DNA from: Pseudomonadaceae bacterium
GTDB lineage: Bacteria; Pseudomonadota; Gammaproteobacteria; Pseudomonadales; Azotimanducaceae
Direction of reading: 5' to 3'
NCBI GenBank assembly: GCA_024743175.1
Contig: JANSXA010000007.1
Span: 1 to 64,000, forward strand
Length of the DNA: 64,000 nt
Part shown: positions 15,534 through 24,726 of the stretch, in pieces
Numbering within the stretch: the stretch's first letter is position 1
How the letters are laid out: every line of letters begins with the position of its first letter
The notes under the pieces: generated by a model
Told to the model about the DNA's origin: nothing
The model's database searches: none
The model's input: only the letters and a program-made list of their open reading frames with translations
Program-made: the position numbers and the translations under genes

Positions 15534-17414
15534 TCAACCCAGCAGATCCAGCAGATCCAGCAGGGCTGGTGGAAACAGGTTCCAGAACCAGAACCAGTAG
15601 ACCAGCGTCAACTGCAACGCCAACACGATGACAAAATGCATACGCCTGGACAGCCACCAGAAACCGCGTACGAGTACCCGATAAATCTGAAGAAACTGAA
15701 TCAGGCTTAGCGCGGCTACGATTACAGGCAGCCATAACAAAGGCGTCAGCCTGGACTCGAGTTCTAACACTACTTCCAACGGCGTAGTCACCAGGGCAGC
15801 AACCTGGACAAAAAACAGAGCAGCAACCGCGACACCGGCGTAGGCGACAACTGTTGCAAATCGTTGACCCTGCACAACACCCTGTCCTCTGTGGGTGAAA
15901 GCCGATACAGGCCAGACAATCAGCACACCCAATGCCACAAGCAGCCACAACAGCAGGAACAAACCGTTGTAGAACGGCATTTCCATGGGCTCTGCCCGAA
16001 TGTAAGCAACCGGCGGTACTACAGAAAAATAGAGTTCCTGAGCTTCTCCATTTGTTTTTTTGAAGACTACCCGTGCGGATCCAGAAAGCTGTTGAAATAC
16101 GTTTCCGGACAACAACTGGTAGCGCTGCTGGCCTTGCGGGCGTGTAATCAGCAGCGCCTTTTCAGCGGGATCATGGCTCACGGTTACGGTATCCAGAAGA
16201 CCCATCAGCTTGCTCATACTGCTGTAGTTGCGCCGCGAACCAATGTACGTGCCCGTCAAACCGGCAGCTGATTCTACCGGTGACAGCGCTTTGGAGCGTT
16301 CATCAAATCCCAGGTGGTTTGATACCGTTGCAACAAGACCACGACCTACGTTTTCTGACCCTACCGTATTGGTCGCGACAAACAATCCCATATCTGCGTC
16401 AGGCCAGAGCACCATGTGCGCGCTGAAAATAATTGTGCTGCCATCGTGACCCACCGCAGCTGCATCTCCTCTCGAAGCCTGAAACATGCCCAGAGTCAAA
16501 CCATTCACCAGCGGGTCATGCAGGTACGCCCCGTTGATGAGCTGAGCCTTCGAGACGCTGCTGAGCACCCGCGTGTCTCGAGGGTTGAGCAATTCGACCA
16601 TGAATTTGGCCATGTCCAGACCAGTAGCCCAGCCTGCGCCTGCCGGGCCCAACGGTATGTACAGAGCGCCCCGCTCCTGCGGCTCACCAGCATTTAAAAC
16701 GTATCCCTTCGAATGAGTTTGCTTCAGTTCATCGGCTGCGGGTTGAGCGATACTGGCGGTAGACATATCCAGCGGCGTCATAATGTTCTGCCGGACGTAG
16801 TCAGAAAAAGTCATGCCCGAGGCCTGTTCAACAATATGTGCCGCCAGCGCAGCACCGTAGTTTGAGTAAGCAACTCGGCTACCAGGCAATGCAACACGCT
16901 CAGGCATCATGGAAGCCAGGTTATCCACCAGTTCGCCAACCTGGCGGGGCCCGGAAACAAACAGACCCAGCAACTGATCTTCAAAACCTGCTGAATGCGT
17001 CATCAGATGACGCAGGGTTATGGGGTCACCCATCGTGTCCGGGATCTCGAAGGCGTCAAGGTAACTGTTAATGTCGCGATCAAGATCAAGGTTACCTGCC
17101 TCTACCTGTTGCAGCACTGCCATCCAGACCCAGACCTTGCTGATGCTGCCAATCTGAAACTGGGTGACCCTGCTCTGCACAGGTTCGCCGCGGGTGTAGT
17201 CCGCATAACCATAGCCACGCGATACCAGCAGACGGCCATCCTGGACCACGCTGACTGTGGCGCCAACCGTCTCACCCTGCACAATGGCTTGCGCCATGAT
17301 GCCATCAATAAACTGTTCAAGGTTGCTGACCCGTAGCTCGCTGGCGGTCACGGTTTGACACAGCAACGTCAGCAAGCCTGCACAGCAGACTCTGCAGAAG
17401 AATTTAAGACCCAT
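15534..17414 (-). CDS. Serine hydrolase of the beta-lactamase/class C PBP fold with C-terminal membrane domain
   Basis: Exported hydrolase of 626 residues. The start is ATG at 17414: it gives a clean signal peptide (MGLKFF, then a hydrophobic run to about residue 24), while the frame continues upstream antisense-like without signal. The active-site S-x-x-K is SISK near residue 90 and Y-x-N is YSNYG further on. The C-terminal third has about four membrane helices, a layout seen in peptidase/esterase-like members of this family. The last codons come from a 9-base triplet repeat giving LLDLLDLLG. It overlaps the end of the upstream phospholipase-like gene by 11 bases. Substrate unknown (peptide, ester or peptidoglycan). 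Confidence 0.85.
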   Translation of the reverse strand: MGLKFFCRVCCAGLLTLLCQTVTASELRVSNLEQFIDGIMAQAIVQGETVGATVSVVQDGRLLVSRGYGYADYTRGEPVQSRVTQFQIGSISKVWVWMAVLQQVEAGNLDLDRDINSYLDAFEIPDTMGDPITLRHLMTHSAGFEDQLLGLFVSGPRQVGELVDNLASMMPERVALPGSRVAYSNYGAALAAHIVEQASGMTFSDYVRQNIMTPLDMSTASIAQPAADELKQTHSKGYVLNAGEPQERGALYIPLGPAGAGWATGLDMAKFMVELLNPRDTRVLSSVSKAQLINGAYLHDPLVNGLTLGMFQASRGDAAAVGHDGSTIIFSAHMVLWPDADMGLFVATNTVGSENVGRGLVATVSNHLGFDERSKALSPVESAAGLTGTYIGSRRNYSSMSKLMGLLDTVTVSHDPAEKALLITRPQGQQRYQLLSGNVFQQLSGSARVVFKKTNGEAQELYFSVVPPVAYIRAEPMEMPFYNGLFLLLWLLVALGVLIVWPVSAFTHRGQGVVQGQRFATVVAYAGVAVAALFFVQVAALVTTPLEVVLELESRLTPLLWLPVIVAALSLIQFLQIYRVLVRGFWWLSRRMHFVIVLALQLTLVYWFWFWNLFPPALLDLLDLLG

Positions 17415-18267
17415 CGCTGTTGTGCTCCATCTGCAGTCGCAACATAGCCCGCATGGTGGCCAGCACTGCCGCTCGATGGCGCTGCAGGGCAAAGTCGCGA
17501 TACAGCGGGTCATCCTGCAGTAAAAGACAGCGCTGATCATCGCCACAGCGGAATGCAGTGCGCTCACCAAAGTTATTGCCAGCCGGGCCGTAGTCACCAA
17601 AATCATCTGGATCTTCCGCAAGGGTCCAGAAGGCCTGCCAGGTTGCCGGCAAACCGCTGATCTCAGCCGTTACAGCGGTCAGGGTGCTGTTAGCCGTGTC
17701 GACCAGAATCTGTTGAAAGGTATCACTGTCCGTATCCAGCAGTGCACAGTCTGCATCGATCGCTTTCTCAAGGGCTTCAACATCGACCGGAAAACGATTG
17801 AATTTATCGCTGAACGAAAACCGCCACCAGCGACCCGAGTAAACCGGCACCGCATGAGCAGGCGCACTGACGTTCTGAATGTGCGTCAACAGGCGTCCTA
17901 GATTGCGCAGTTTCAACTGCCGTTCTTCAGGGCGCTCGACACTGATCATCAGCTCATCAAAGCGTTTGTGAAAACGGGTATCTACCAGCCACAACGCGGA
18001 TTTTGGTTGTTGCTGATCCCGGTTGTAGTAGTCCCAGCGAAACATCCGCACAAAAAAATTCCCGTCCGCCTGGGCAACATTCGCTTTAACGATGTAACGC
18101 GTATCCAGTGCAGAAAGACGGGGAATCGTTTCACTATCCTGCACGCAGTTGTTAAACGCCCGCGCGGCAACAAAGGTGAGCTGTTGATGCACCTGAGGTT
18201 CATAACCCCAGGAAGGCTGTGCGGCCAGCACACTAAGCGTTGCGAGCAGTATCAGTCCAAAGCGCAA
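17404..18267 (-). CDS. Exported phospholipase C / S1-P1 nuclease-like protein
   Basis: Secreted protein of about 287 residues. The motifs VHQQLTFVAARAF near the mature N-terminus and LGRLLTHIQNVSAPAHAVPV mid-protein place His and Asp residues as in the zinc-dependent phospholipase C/P1 nuclease fold; the assignment is moderate. I choose the TTG at 18267: GGAGG lies six bases before it and it yields a compact signal peptide (RFGLILLATLSVLAAQPSWG). ATG at 18306 is the alternative. Either way the start lies inside the end of folK, and the stop overlaps the beta-lactamase-fold gene by 11 bases, so the three are coupled. Confidence 0.65.
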   Translation of the reverse strand: MRFGLILLATLSVLAAQPSWGYEPQVHQQLTFVAARAFNNCVQDSETIPRLSALDTRYIVKANVAQADGNFFVRMFRWDYYNRDQQQPKSALWLVDTRFHKRFDELMISVERPEERQLKLRNLGRLLTHIQNVSAPAHAVPVYSGRWWRFSFSDKFNRFPVDVEALEKAIDADCALLDTDSDTFQQILVDTANSTLTAVTAEISGLPATWQAFWTLAEDPDDFGDYGPAGNNFGERTAFRCGDDQRCLLLQDDPLYRDFALQRHRAAVLATMRAMLRLQMEHNSDGS

Positions 18268-18742
18268 CTTCTTCCTCCGTATCCAGCGAGCCCAGGAGCT
18301 CAGCAATACTACGCTGCATTCCGGGCCAGATCAGCGCGGGAGCAATTTCTGCTGCAGGTGCCAGCACAAACAGCCGATCAACAGCTCGCGGGTGAGGCAG
18401 CACAAAATTTTCTGTCTGCCTGCGCTCATCATTAAAAACCAGCAGATCGAGATCTAACTCCCGCGGCGCATTGCGCACAATCTTCTGACCTCTGCCAAAG
18501 GCCTTTTCCAGCGCTTTCAGCTCATTGAGCAACGATTCAGGGGTCAGCTCAGGGCGCGCATCAAAACAGACAGCCGCGTTCAGAAACGGTGCTGACCCTG
18601 GCGGACAGTCGACAGGTGAGGTCTGCCACAAATTTGACGCGACAAAGCTACCCGCTGCAGCATACTGCTCAAGCGCTTCGATAGCCGCCAGCATAATGGC
18701 CTCAGACTGGCCTTGATTGCTGCCCAGACCGATGAGCACCAC
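18233..18742 (-). CDS. folK: 2-amino-4-hydroxy-6-hydroxymethyldihydropteridine diphosphokinase
   Basis: Transfers pyrophosphate from ATP to 6-hydroxymethyl-7,8-dihydropterin in folate synthesis. 169 residues with the family hallmarks IGLGSNQG at the N-terminus, FLNAAVCFD, and the signature RNAPRELDLDLLVF followed by LPHPRAVDRLFVLAPAAEI. GTG start at 18742 after AGGGG. Its 3' end overlaps the phospholipase-like gene by 35-74 bases depending on that gene's start. It would consume the product of a PTPS-III enzyme such as the one at 10687. Confidence 0.93.
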   Translation of the reverse strand: MVLIGLGSNQGQSEAIMLAAIEALEQYAAAGSFVASNLWQTSPVDCPPGSAPFLNAAVCFDARPELTPESLLNELKALEKAFGRGQKIVRNAPRELDLDLLVFNDERRQTENFVLPHPRAVDRLFVLAPAAEIAPALIWPGMQRSIAELLGSLDTEEEVALWTDTARNA

Positions 18743-18915
18743 GGTATTTTCCCCTCGTTTACGCGCCTCAAAGGAGGCGCCTGAAAATCTGCTGATATGT
18801 TCTGCAAAGATCCAGGGTGTGATGCGTTTTGCTGGTGGTATTCCCGCAGTCGCTTTGGCACCATGGACTGAAATTTAGTTTACATTAATCCTTAGTTAGA
18901 AGGGGAGGATCGCCG

Positions 18916-19998
18916 ATGAAGGCTGCAGTACTTCGAGAAATCAACAAGCCACTGGAAATTGAAGATATTCAATATGGCAACCCGGCACCACGTGAGGTAC
19001 TGATCCGCACGGTTGCCGCAGGCGTCTGTCATTCAGACCTGCATTTCCAGAACGGATCTTATCCTTACCCCCTTCCTGCTGTGCTTGGCCATGAGTCCGC
19101 CGGCGTGGTTGAGGCTGTGGGATCGGATGTTACCTACGTCAAAAAAGGCGATCATGTCATCACCTGTTTGTCTGCTTTCTGTGGACATTGCGAGCCGTGT
19201 TTAACCGGCCATATGTCATTGTGTCAGGAGCCGGAGTTACAGCGCGACGAAACACAACCTTCTCGCCTCGCCTCGGGTGATGAGAACATCGCTCAGTTTC
19301 TGAACCTGTCCTCTTTTGCGGAATACATGCTGGTACACGAGCACACCATCGTGAAAGTACGCGACGATATGCCTCTCGACCGTGCCGCCCTGATTGGCTG
19401 TGGTGTGACCACAGGTGTTGGCGCTGTTATCCATACCGCCGCCGTTGAACCGGGATCAACGGTTGCTGTGATCGGTTGTGGTGGCGTAGGTTTATCTGCT
19501 ATCAACGGCGCGGCTCTGGCTGGCGCAGCTCGAATCATTGCGATCGACATGCTCGACAGCAAACTGGATCTGGCGCGCAAATTTGGCGCGACAGATGTGG
19601 TGAATGCTAAAAACGTCGATGCAGTTGGCGAAGTACGGGAAATGACTGGCGGCGGTGTGCATTACTCTTTTGAGGCCATCGGTTTGAAACAGACCGCGGA
19701 ACAGGCTTTCAAGATGCTGGGCTTCGGTGGAACAGCGACAATCATTGGCATGATTCCACCCGGTGTGCATATCGAACTGCACGGCCCGGAATTCCTCATG
19801 GAGCGGAAAATGCAGGGGTCTAACATGGGTTCAAACCGTTTCCGTGTTGACATGCCTCGTTTTGTAGACCTTTACCTGCAGGGCAGACTGCACCTTGACG
19901 ACCTGATTTCGCGGCGCATCAAACTGGAAGACGTCAACGACGGCCTGGCAGCACTTGAGACCGGCGAAGTGGCACGAAGCGTAATCATGTTCGACTAG
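18916..19998 (+). CDS. Zinc-dependent alcohol dehydrogenase (class III-like)
   Basis: NAD(P)-dependent medium-chain alcohol dehydrogenase, 360 residues. Catalytic zinc ligands are C37 (GVCHSD) and the GHE motif near 59; the structural zinc cysteines are in FCGHCEPCLTGHMSLC; the Rossmann motif is VIGCGGVGLSA. The loop and length resemble the class III or mycothiol/NDMA-type subfamily, which often acts on alcohols or glutathione adducts. Start ATG after the strong site aggggaggat. It is followed by a GC-rich hairpin separating it from the convergent degQ. Confidence 0.9.
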   Translation: MKAAVLREINKPLEIEDIQYGNPAPREVLIRTVAAGVCHSDLHFQNGSYPYPLPAVLGHESAGVVEAVGSDVTYVKKGDHVITCLSAFCGHCEPCLTGHMSLCQEPELQRDETQPSRLASGDENIAQFLNLSSFAEYMLVHEHTIVKVRDDMPLDRAALIGCGVTTGVGAVIHTAAVEPGSTVAVIGCGGVGLSAINGAALAGAARIIAIDMLDSKLDLARKFGATDVVNAKNVDAVGEVREMTGGGVHYSFEAIGLKQTAEQAFKMLGFGGTATIIGMIPPGVHIELHGPEFLMERKMQGSNMGSNRFRVDMPRFVDLYLQGRLHLDDLISRRIKLEDVNDGLAALETGEVARSVIMFD

Positions 19999-20007
19999 TA
20001 CAGCGCT

Positions 20008-20059
20008 GGGCGCGCTTCGCGCGCCCGCAAACCTGACAAACGCGTGAACGCGCTTGTCA
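20008..20059. terminator. Tandem hairpins between convergent adh and degQ
   Basis: First hairpin: perfect eight-base arms gggcgcgc (20008-20015) and gcgcgccc (20019-20026) around ttc. Second: tgacaa/ttgtca arms (20034-20039, 20054-20059) with an inner cgcg/cgcg pair, ending on the degQ stop codon. No T-run follows either, so they may block or terminate transcription from both sides weakly or protect 3' ends of mRNA. Confidence 0.5.
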
Positions 20060-21418
20060 GCGAATTACAACGTTACCAAACCTGCCATTTCGATAAACAC
20101 GCATTACAATCTGCCGCGGATTCAGCAGAACCGCATCCCGAAACTCAGCCAGATCCCGCACTGTTCGCCGGTTAACGCCGACAATGACATCTCCGGCGCG
20201 CAAACCATAGGCGTGCGCCTTGCTGCGCGGTTCGACACTTGTTGTAAGCACCCCCGAACTCATGCCCGGTTCATCAGGATTCATGAAGTTCTCCAGTTCA
20301 ATACCCGTGAGACGGGGGTCTATTCGCCGACCTAATGCATTTTGTTGGGTATTTTCCTTGATCTCCAGCTCAACGATACGGGCCCGGCCATTTCTGATCA
20401 GTTCAATATCGACATCATCACCGATGAACATCACCGCCGCCTGACTGTGAAAGTCAGTAATTTTTTCGATCACCCGCTCACCAACACGGGTAATGATATC
20501 GCCAGCCTGCAGGCCTGCTTCGTCCGCAGGGCTGTCCGGCTCGACTTCGACAACCACCACACCGGAACGACGTTCAACACCAAACGCTTCAGCCAGATCA
20601 GCGTTCAAACGCTGCACGATGACGCCGATGAGACCTCTCTTGACCTCGCCGTTTTCGATGATCTGCTCCATCACCGCGCGCACCATATTGGACGGAATGG
20701 CAAAACCGATACCTATGTTGCTGCCGGTTGGCGCCAGAATAGCCGTATTGATGCCAATCAGCTGGCCGTTCAGATCAACCAGCGCGCCTCCTGAATTTCC
20801 CGGATTGATAGGCGCATCGGTTTGAATGAAATCTTCATAACCTTCGATGCCCAGGCCGCTTCGACCCAGAGCGCTGACAATGCCACTGGTCACCGTCTGG
20901 GTGAGGCCAAATGGGTTGCCAATGGCAACAACAAAATCTCCTACACGCAATTCGGCGCTGTTTGCGATACCGATTTCCGCAAGACCGTCAGGGTCAACTT
21001 TCAGCACCGCCAGATCCACCTGGCTGTCTCGACCTACCAGCTCAGCCTGCATCACACGACCATCAGCCAGGCCGATGGATATTTCGTCCGCTCTGCCGAC
21101 CACGTGATCATTGGTCACAATGTAGCCCCGCTGAGCATCAACTATGACGCCTGAACCTGCACTCTGGGTGCGGCGCCCACGCGGCACATTAAAAAAGCGT
21201 CGGAAGAAGGGATCTTCCAGGAGCGGGTTGGTCGAAGACACGGTTGTGTAGGTGGCAATGTTAACAACCGCAGGATTAACGTTTTCAAGCATGTCGGCGA
21301 GGCTGGGAAGTTTCCCCTCACCAGGCACAAACAGGGGTAGTGACGCCTGAGTAGCCAGCGCACAGAAGCTGGCAAAAAATATAAGTACAAATTTACGCAT
21401 AAAATGTTTAACGGACAT
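20057..21418 (-). CDS. degQ: Periplasmic serine endoprotease DegQ/HtrA family
   Basis: Envelope quality-control protease-chaperone, 453 residues. Signal peptide MSVKHFMRKFVLIFFASFCALATQA; catalytic triad His in TNDHVV, Asp in SQVDLAVLK, Ser in PGNSGGALV; two PDZ domains follow, the first starting near RGLIGVIVQ and the second near LTTSVEPRSKA. Start ATG at 21418, six bases after AAGGA. The length fits DegQ/MucD-type enzymes. It follows an MFS transporter gene by 26 bases and a response-regulator gene before that, a less usual context than rseA-mucB. Confidence 0.93.
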   Translation of the reverse strand: MSVKHFMRKFVLIFFASFCALATQASLPLFVPGEGKLPSLADMLENVNPAVVNIATYTTVSSTNPLLEDPFFRRFFNVPRGRRTQSAGSGVIVDAQRGYIVTNDHVVGRADEISIGLADGRVMQAELVGRDSQVDLAVLKVDPDGLAEIGIANSAELRVGDFVVAIGNPFGLTQTVTSGIVSALGRSGLGIEGYEDFIQTDAPINPGNSGGALVDLNGQLIGINTAILAPTGSNIGIGFAIPSNMVRAVMEQIIENGEVKRGLIGVIVQRLNADLAEAFGVERRSGVVVVEVEPDSPADEAGLQAGDIITRVGERVIEKITDFHSQAAVMFIGDDVDIELIRNGRARIVELEIKENTQQNALGRRIDPRLTGIELENFMNPDEPGMSSGVLTTSVEPRSKAHAYGLRAGDVIVGVNRRTVRDLAEFRDAVLLNPRQIVMRVYRNGRFGNVVIR

Positions 21419-21444
21419 TGAAAATCCTTTTGACCATGCTGAAT

Positions 21445-22653
21445 TTAACCAAGTTCCCTCACCGGATGCGGCTGTTTGCCTGCCAGCAGAATAAAGACAA
21501 GTGCCAGCATGGAGACAGCCATGGCGACGCCGTAGGCCATGCTGTAGTTAGCATTATCATAAGCCAGCCCCAGCACAAATGGGCCCATTGATACGCCGAG
21601 AACAGCACACGCATTGGCCAGCGCAAAAACCCGTGGATACACCGCACCGGGAAAAGCCTCCGCCAGCCAGAGCGGTTGAATCATCAGCAGGTTACCCACA
21701 CTGAATCCGAAGACGCCTGCGCCCAGCAGTGCCACTTCCGCGCTGCTGGCCAGACCCACTGTCAGCAGACCGGTCATCTGCACAAACAGGTTCACTATGG
21801 CAAAAATCCGTATCGGCAATCGCATCACCAGCCAGCCTCCGACAAATCGACCCATAATGCTGCACAATGTCAGAGCCTGAACCGCACCGGCAGCAGACTG
21901 GAAGCCGGCTATTTCATCTACTCGATTATATAAATGTGCAATGCCCCCGACCTGGGCACCGAGACAGAACACATAACCTATTGCCAGCATAATGAAAAAG
22001 CGCGTCCGGATAGCGGCCCGATAAGTCCACTCACCCTCCGGCAGACCAGCACCGCCAGCCGCAGGGGTGTCCGGCATCCGAACCACCCACAGCGCAACCG
22101 GAATAATTAATCCCGCAAACGCAAGGCCCAGCCAGGGCATGGTTTGCGGCACGCCCCAGGTGTTAAACAGATAGGCGGTTGCCGGTGTCACCAACACGCC
22201 GCCCAGGGACAAGCCGGTGGACGCAATAGACAAAGCCACTGAACGATTTGGCCCGGGAAACCAGCGGGTGACCAGGGTGGTTGCCACCACCAGAGAAACC
22301 CCGGTGGACCCGAGGCCAAAAACAGAGAAAAGTACGTAGATCTGCCACAGTGATTGAGCCTGACCAACCGCTGCCAGAGCTACGGCTGAAATCAACGCCC
22401 CGCCGATCATGATCCAACGCACCTCGAAGCGGTCTAACAGCGAGGCAACGAACATGCCTGCTGCACCACCGAAAATAAAGAACAGACTGACGGCAAATGA
22501 CAAGCTCGATAATGGCAATGCGAGCAGTTCAGCAAACTCGGCCATGTACACAGACATGTTGTAAAAGCCCAGGCCTGAACTGACCGTTTGCACAAACAGC
22601 ATTGCGGCAACTATCGCCCATCCATAGGAGGCTGGTTTCAAAATGGCGTTCAT
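21445..22653 (-). CDS. MFS transporter
   Basis: Inner-membrane secondary transporter of 402 residues with about twelve helices in two halves. Features include LFFIFGGAAGMFVASLLDRFEVRW between helices 2 and 3, a degenerate form of the MFS loop motif, and a matching loop in the second half. It resembles the monocarboxylate/oxalate-formate antiporter branch, and the MFS gene at 47056 is of similar type. Substrate unknown. It lies between a response-regulator gene (27 bases upstream) and degQ (26 bases downstream), all on minus. Confidence 0.88.
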   Translation of the reverse strand: MNAILKPASYGWAIVAAMLFVQTVSSGLGFYNMSVYMAEFAELLALPLSSLSFAVSLFFIFGGAAGMFVASLLDRFEVRWIMIGGALISAVALAAVGQAQSLWQIYVLFSVFGLGSTGVSLVVATTLVTRWFPGPNRSVALSIASTGLSLGGVLVTPATAYLFNTWGVPQTMPWLGLAFAGLIIPVALWVVRMPDTPAAGGAGLPEGEWTYRAAIRTRFFIMLAIGYVFCLGAQVGGIAHLYNRVDEIAGFQSAAGAVQALTLCSIMGRFVGGWLVMRLPIRIFAIVNLFVQMTGLLTVGLASSAEVALLGAGVFGFSVGNLLMIQPLWLAEAFPGAVYPRVFALANACAVLGVSMGPFVLGLAYDNANYSMAYGVAMAVSMLALVFILLAGKQPHPVRELG

Positions 22654-22680
22654 GAAAACGCGGCGCGCGACTGTAGCGCC

Positions 22681-23034
22681 TCAGATAATTGCGGAAATAG
22701 TATCGTTGAAGAGTTTAAGCGAGAAAGGTTTGGGCAGAATATATGTATTCGGGTTGGCCAGGTCTGTGATGTCATCTTCTGCATAACCGGTCATGAACAG
22801 GATTTTCTGCTGCGGAAGCTTCAACCTTATCTGCTGGTAAGTTTCCACACCAGACATACCAGGCATGCCGACATCCAGCAGAATGAGATCAAAATACTCA
22901 GCCTGCAGAATGTCCAGGGCCACCTGGCCGCTGTCAGCGCTTGCGACCTGGTAATTACTACGCTTGAGCATTTCGCCCGCGACAGCACGTACCGCACTAT
23001 CGTCATCAACTACCAAAACCTTAGGTCCTGTCAT
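22681..23034 (-). CDS. Single-domain response regulator (receiver only)
   Basis: CheY-like receiver domain without output domain, about 117 residues. The acidic pocket is VVDDDSA, the phosphoacceptor Asp is in LILLDVGMPGMSG, the Thr/Ser switch in FMTGYAEDD and the Lys in LPKPF. Such proteins relay phosphate or bind partners directly. Start: ATG at 23034; a TTG at 23043 is an alternative. No kinase gene is adjacent. It is the first gene of a possible operon with an MFS transporter and degQ, and is divergent from an SDR gene. Confidence 0.85.
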   Translation of the reverse strand: MTGPKVLVVDDDSAVRAVAGEMLKRSNYQVASADSGQVALDILQAEYFDLILLDVGMPGMSGVETYQQIRLKLPQQKILFMTGYAEDDITDLANPNTYILPKPFSLKLFNDTISAII

Positions 23035-23127
23035 TGCTCCCAACGTCCCTTCGGTACCCAGACGACTATAGATTCAATACCCGAAAACGTCTATGTTTTC
23101 CGATTGATTAACCTCGGGAGAGTAGCT

Positions 23128-23910
23128 ATGGAACTGGCGGACAAAATTATTGTGGTCACAGGAGGCGCCAGTGGAATTGGACGCGAGATGTGTGAGCGGT
23201 TTGCACGCGAAGGCGCTAAACACGTTGTTGTTGCTGACCGCAATGGAGAAGGTGCAGCTCAGGTTGCGCAGGGTATCAACGGCACGGCAATGACCATCGA
23301 TGTACGCAGCGAGCAGGCCATCATTGACATGATCGACCAGGTGGAAAGCTCGATTGGTCCTATTGATCTGTTCTGTTCCAACGCTGGTATCGGCATTGGT
23401 CAGGGCATCGACGAACCTACGGAAGTCTGGCAGACAATCTGGGAGGTCAATACAATGGCTCACGTCTGGGCCGCCAAACACCTGATTCCAAAAATGATCG
23501 CGCGCGGTGGTGGCTACCTGCTGAATACCGCATCCGCAGCAGGACTGCTGAGCCAGATAGGTTCAGTGACCTACGCCGTGACTAAACATGCCGCAGTAGC
23601 GCTAGCGGAGTGGCTGTCGATTACCCACGGTGACCAGGGCATTAAAGTTTCCGTATTGTGCCCACAAGCAGTGCGCACAGCCATGACAGCAAACGGGCCG
23701 GGGGTTGCCGGCGTAGACGGTATGATAGAACCGGATGCAGCAGTGGACGCAGTAGTTGAAACCCTGCGTGAAGAGCGATTCCTCGTGTTACCGCACCCTG
23801 AAGTTGCCCAATACATGCAGCGCAAGACCACCGACTATGACCGCTGGCTGTCAGGCATGCGCAGACTCCAGGCTCAATACGGTGAGAACAGCATGCCTGA
23901 ACAAGACTGA
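23128..23910 (+). CDS. SDR family oxidoreductase
   Basis: Classical short-chain dehydrogenase, 260 residues. Cofactor motif TGGASGIG, NAG in SNAGIG, catalytic Ser in TASAAGL and YAVTK. Start: the ATG at 23128, preceded by gggagag; the frame stays open for 180 codons further upstream, but that part lies antisense to the response regulator and has no SDR similarity. The C-terminal part resembles SDRs of fatty-acid or steroid metabolism. Substrate unknown. Convergent with coaX, 16 bases apart. Confidence 0.9.
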   Translation: MELADKIIVVTGGASGIGREMCERFAREGAKHVVVADRNGEGAAQVAQGINGTAMTIDVRSEQAIIDMIDQVESSIGPIDLFCSNAGIGIGQGIDEPTEVWQTIWEVNTMAHVWAAKHLIPKMIARGGGYLLNTASAAGLLSQIGSVTYAVTKHAAVALAEWLSITHGDQGIKVSVLCPQAVRTAMTANGPGVAGVDGMIEPDAAVDAVVETLREERFLVLPHPEVAQYMQRKTTDYDRWLSGMRRLQAQYGENSMPEQD

Positions 23911-23926
23911 ATGAGTCCTGCACGGC

Positions 23927-24709
23927 TCAACGGGGCATATAACCGTTGAGTCGAAGCGCTTCGAGTAACCCTTCCAGAATCAGGTCGGGTACAACGTGGT
24001 CAAATAATTTTTCCCGATCAAACAGATGAGCAAATCCGCCAGTAGCAACCACCAGCGGTGCCTCATCCGCAAACGCTTCCGCTGTAATGCGACTGACAAG
24101 TTCTCGCACCATACCAACGTTGCTCCAGTACAACCCACTTTGAATACTGTCGACGGTCGTTTTTCCAATGGCAGATTTAGCGGGTTTGATTTCGACCGAA
24201 GGTAACTTTGCAGTTTTGCTTTCCAGCGCTTCCATAGCGAGGCGTACGCCGGGCATGATGTTGCCACCTAAAAAAGTTCGGTCTGCAGATACCGCACACA
24301 CTGTTGTAGCGGTGCCGAAATCGACAACAATCAGATTGTGACCGGGAAACAACTTGACAGCACCCATCGCGTCCGCGATTCGATCACTACCGACTTCTTT
24401 GGGATCTTTGTAGCCAATCTTCAACCCGGTTTTGATCCCCGGGCGCATAATCATGGGTTCTATTTTGAAATACTTCTGCGCGCAAGCGCGAAGCGAATAA
24501 TTCAATTCAGGTACCACAGAGGAAATCGCAATAATCTCTATCAACTCCGGTGAGACATTGTTTTCGCGCAGCGCTCCGCGAAGGAATACGCCGATTTCAT
24601 CAGACGAACTTCTACCAGTGGATGCATGGCGGAACTGTGTAATCAGTTTTTCCTGATCAAACACTCCACAGTAAATCTGGCTGTTGCCAACATCCAATGC
24701 CAATATCAC
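23927..24709 (-). CDS. coaX: Type III pantothenate kinase
   Basis: Phosphorylates pantothenate in the first step of coenzyme A synthesis; the type III enzyme is feedback-insensitive and needs a monovalent cation. 260 residues with the ASKHA-fold motifs LALDVGNSQIYCGVF, DFGTATTVCAVS and GGNIMPGV, and PGIKTGLKIGYKDPKEVGSDRIA. GTG start at 24709 after gggagc. It directly follows panC, grouping three CoA-pathway genes (panB-panC-coaX). Confidence 0.94.
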   Translation of the reverse strand: MILALDVGNSQIYCGVFDQEKLITQFRHASTGRSSSDEIGVFLRGALRENNVSPELIEIIAISSVVPELNYSLRACAQKYFKIEPMIMRPGIKTGLKIGYKDPKEVGSDRIADAMGAVKLFPGHNLIVVDFGTATTVCAVSADRTFLGGNIMPGVRLAMEALESKTAKLPSVEIKPAKSAIGKTTVDSIQSGLYWSNVGMVRELVSRITAEAFADEAPLVVATGGFAHLFDREKLFDHVVPDLILEGLLEALRLNGYMPR

Positions 24710-24726
24710 GTCCCGCTCCCCTGCTT

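Noticed and set aside
15541-15565. Three copies of a 9-base unit (agcagatcc)
   Set aside because: Simply encodes LLDLLDLLG at the C-terminus of a membrane protein; too short to be a mobile or regulatory repeat.
17415-17621. Upstream extension of the beta-lactamase-fold gene
   Set aside because: Cys-rich unlikely sequence without similarity, overlapping the phospholipase-like gene; the signal peptide begins at 17414.
22588-23127. 180-codon upstream extension of the SDR gene
   Set aside because: It is antisense to the response regulator, has no SDR similarity, and the ATG at 23128 has a good ribosome site and the normal N-terminus.
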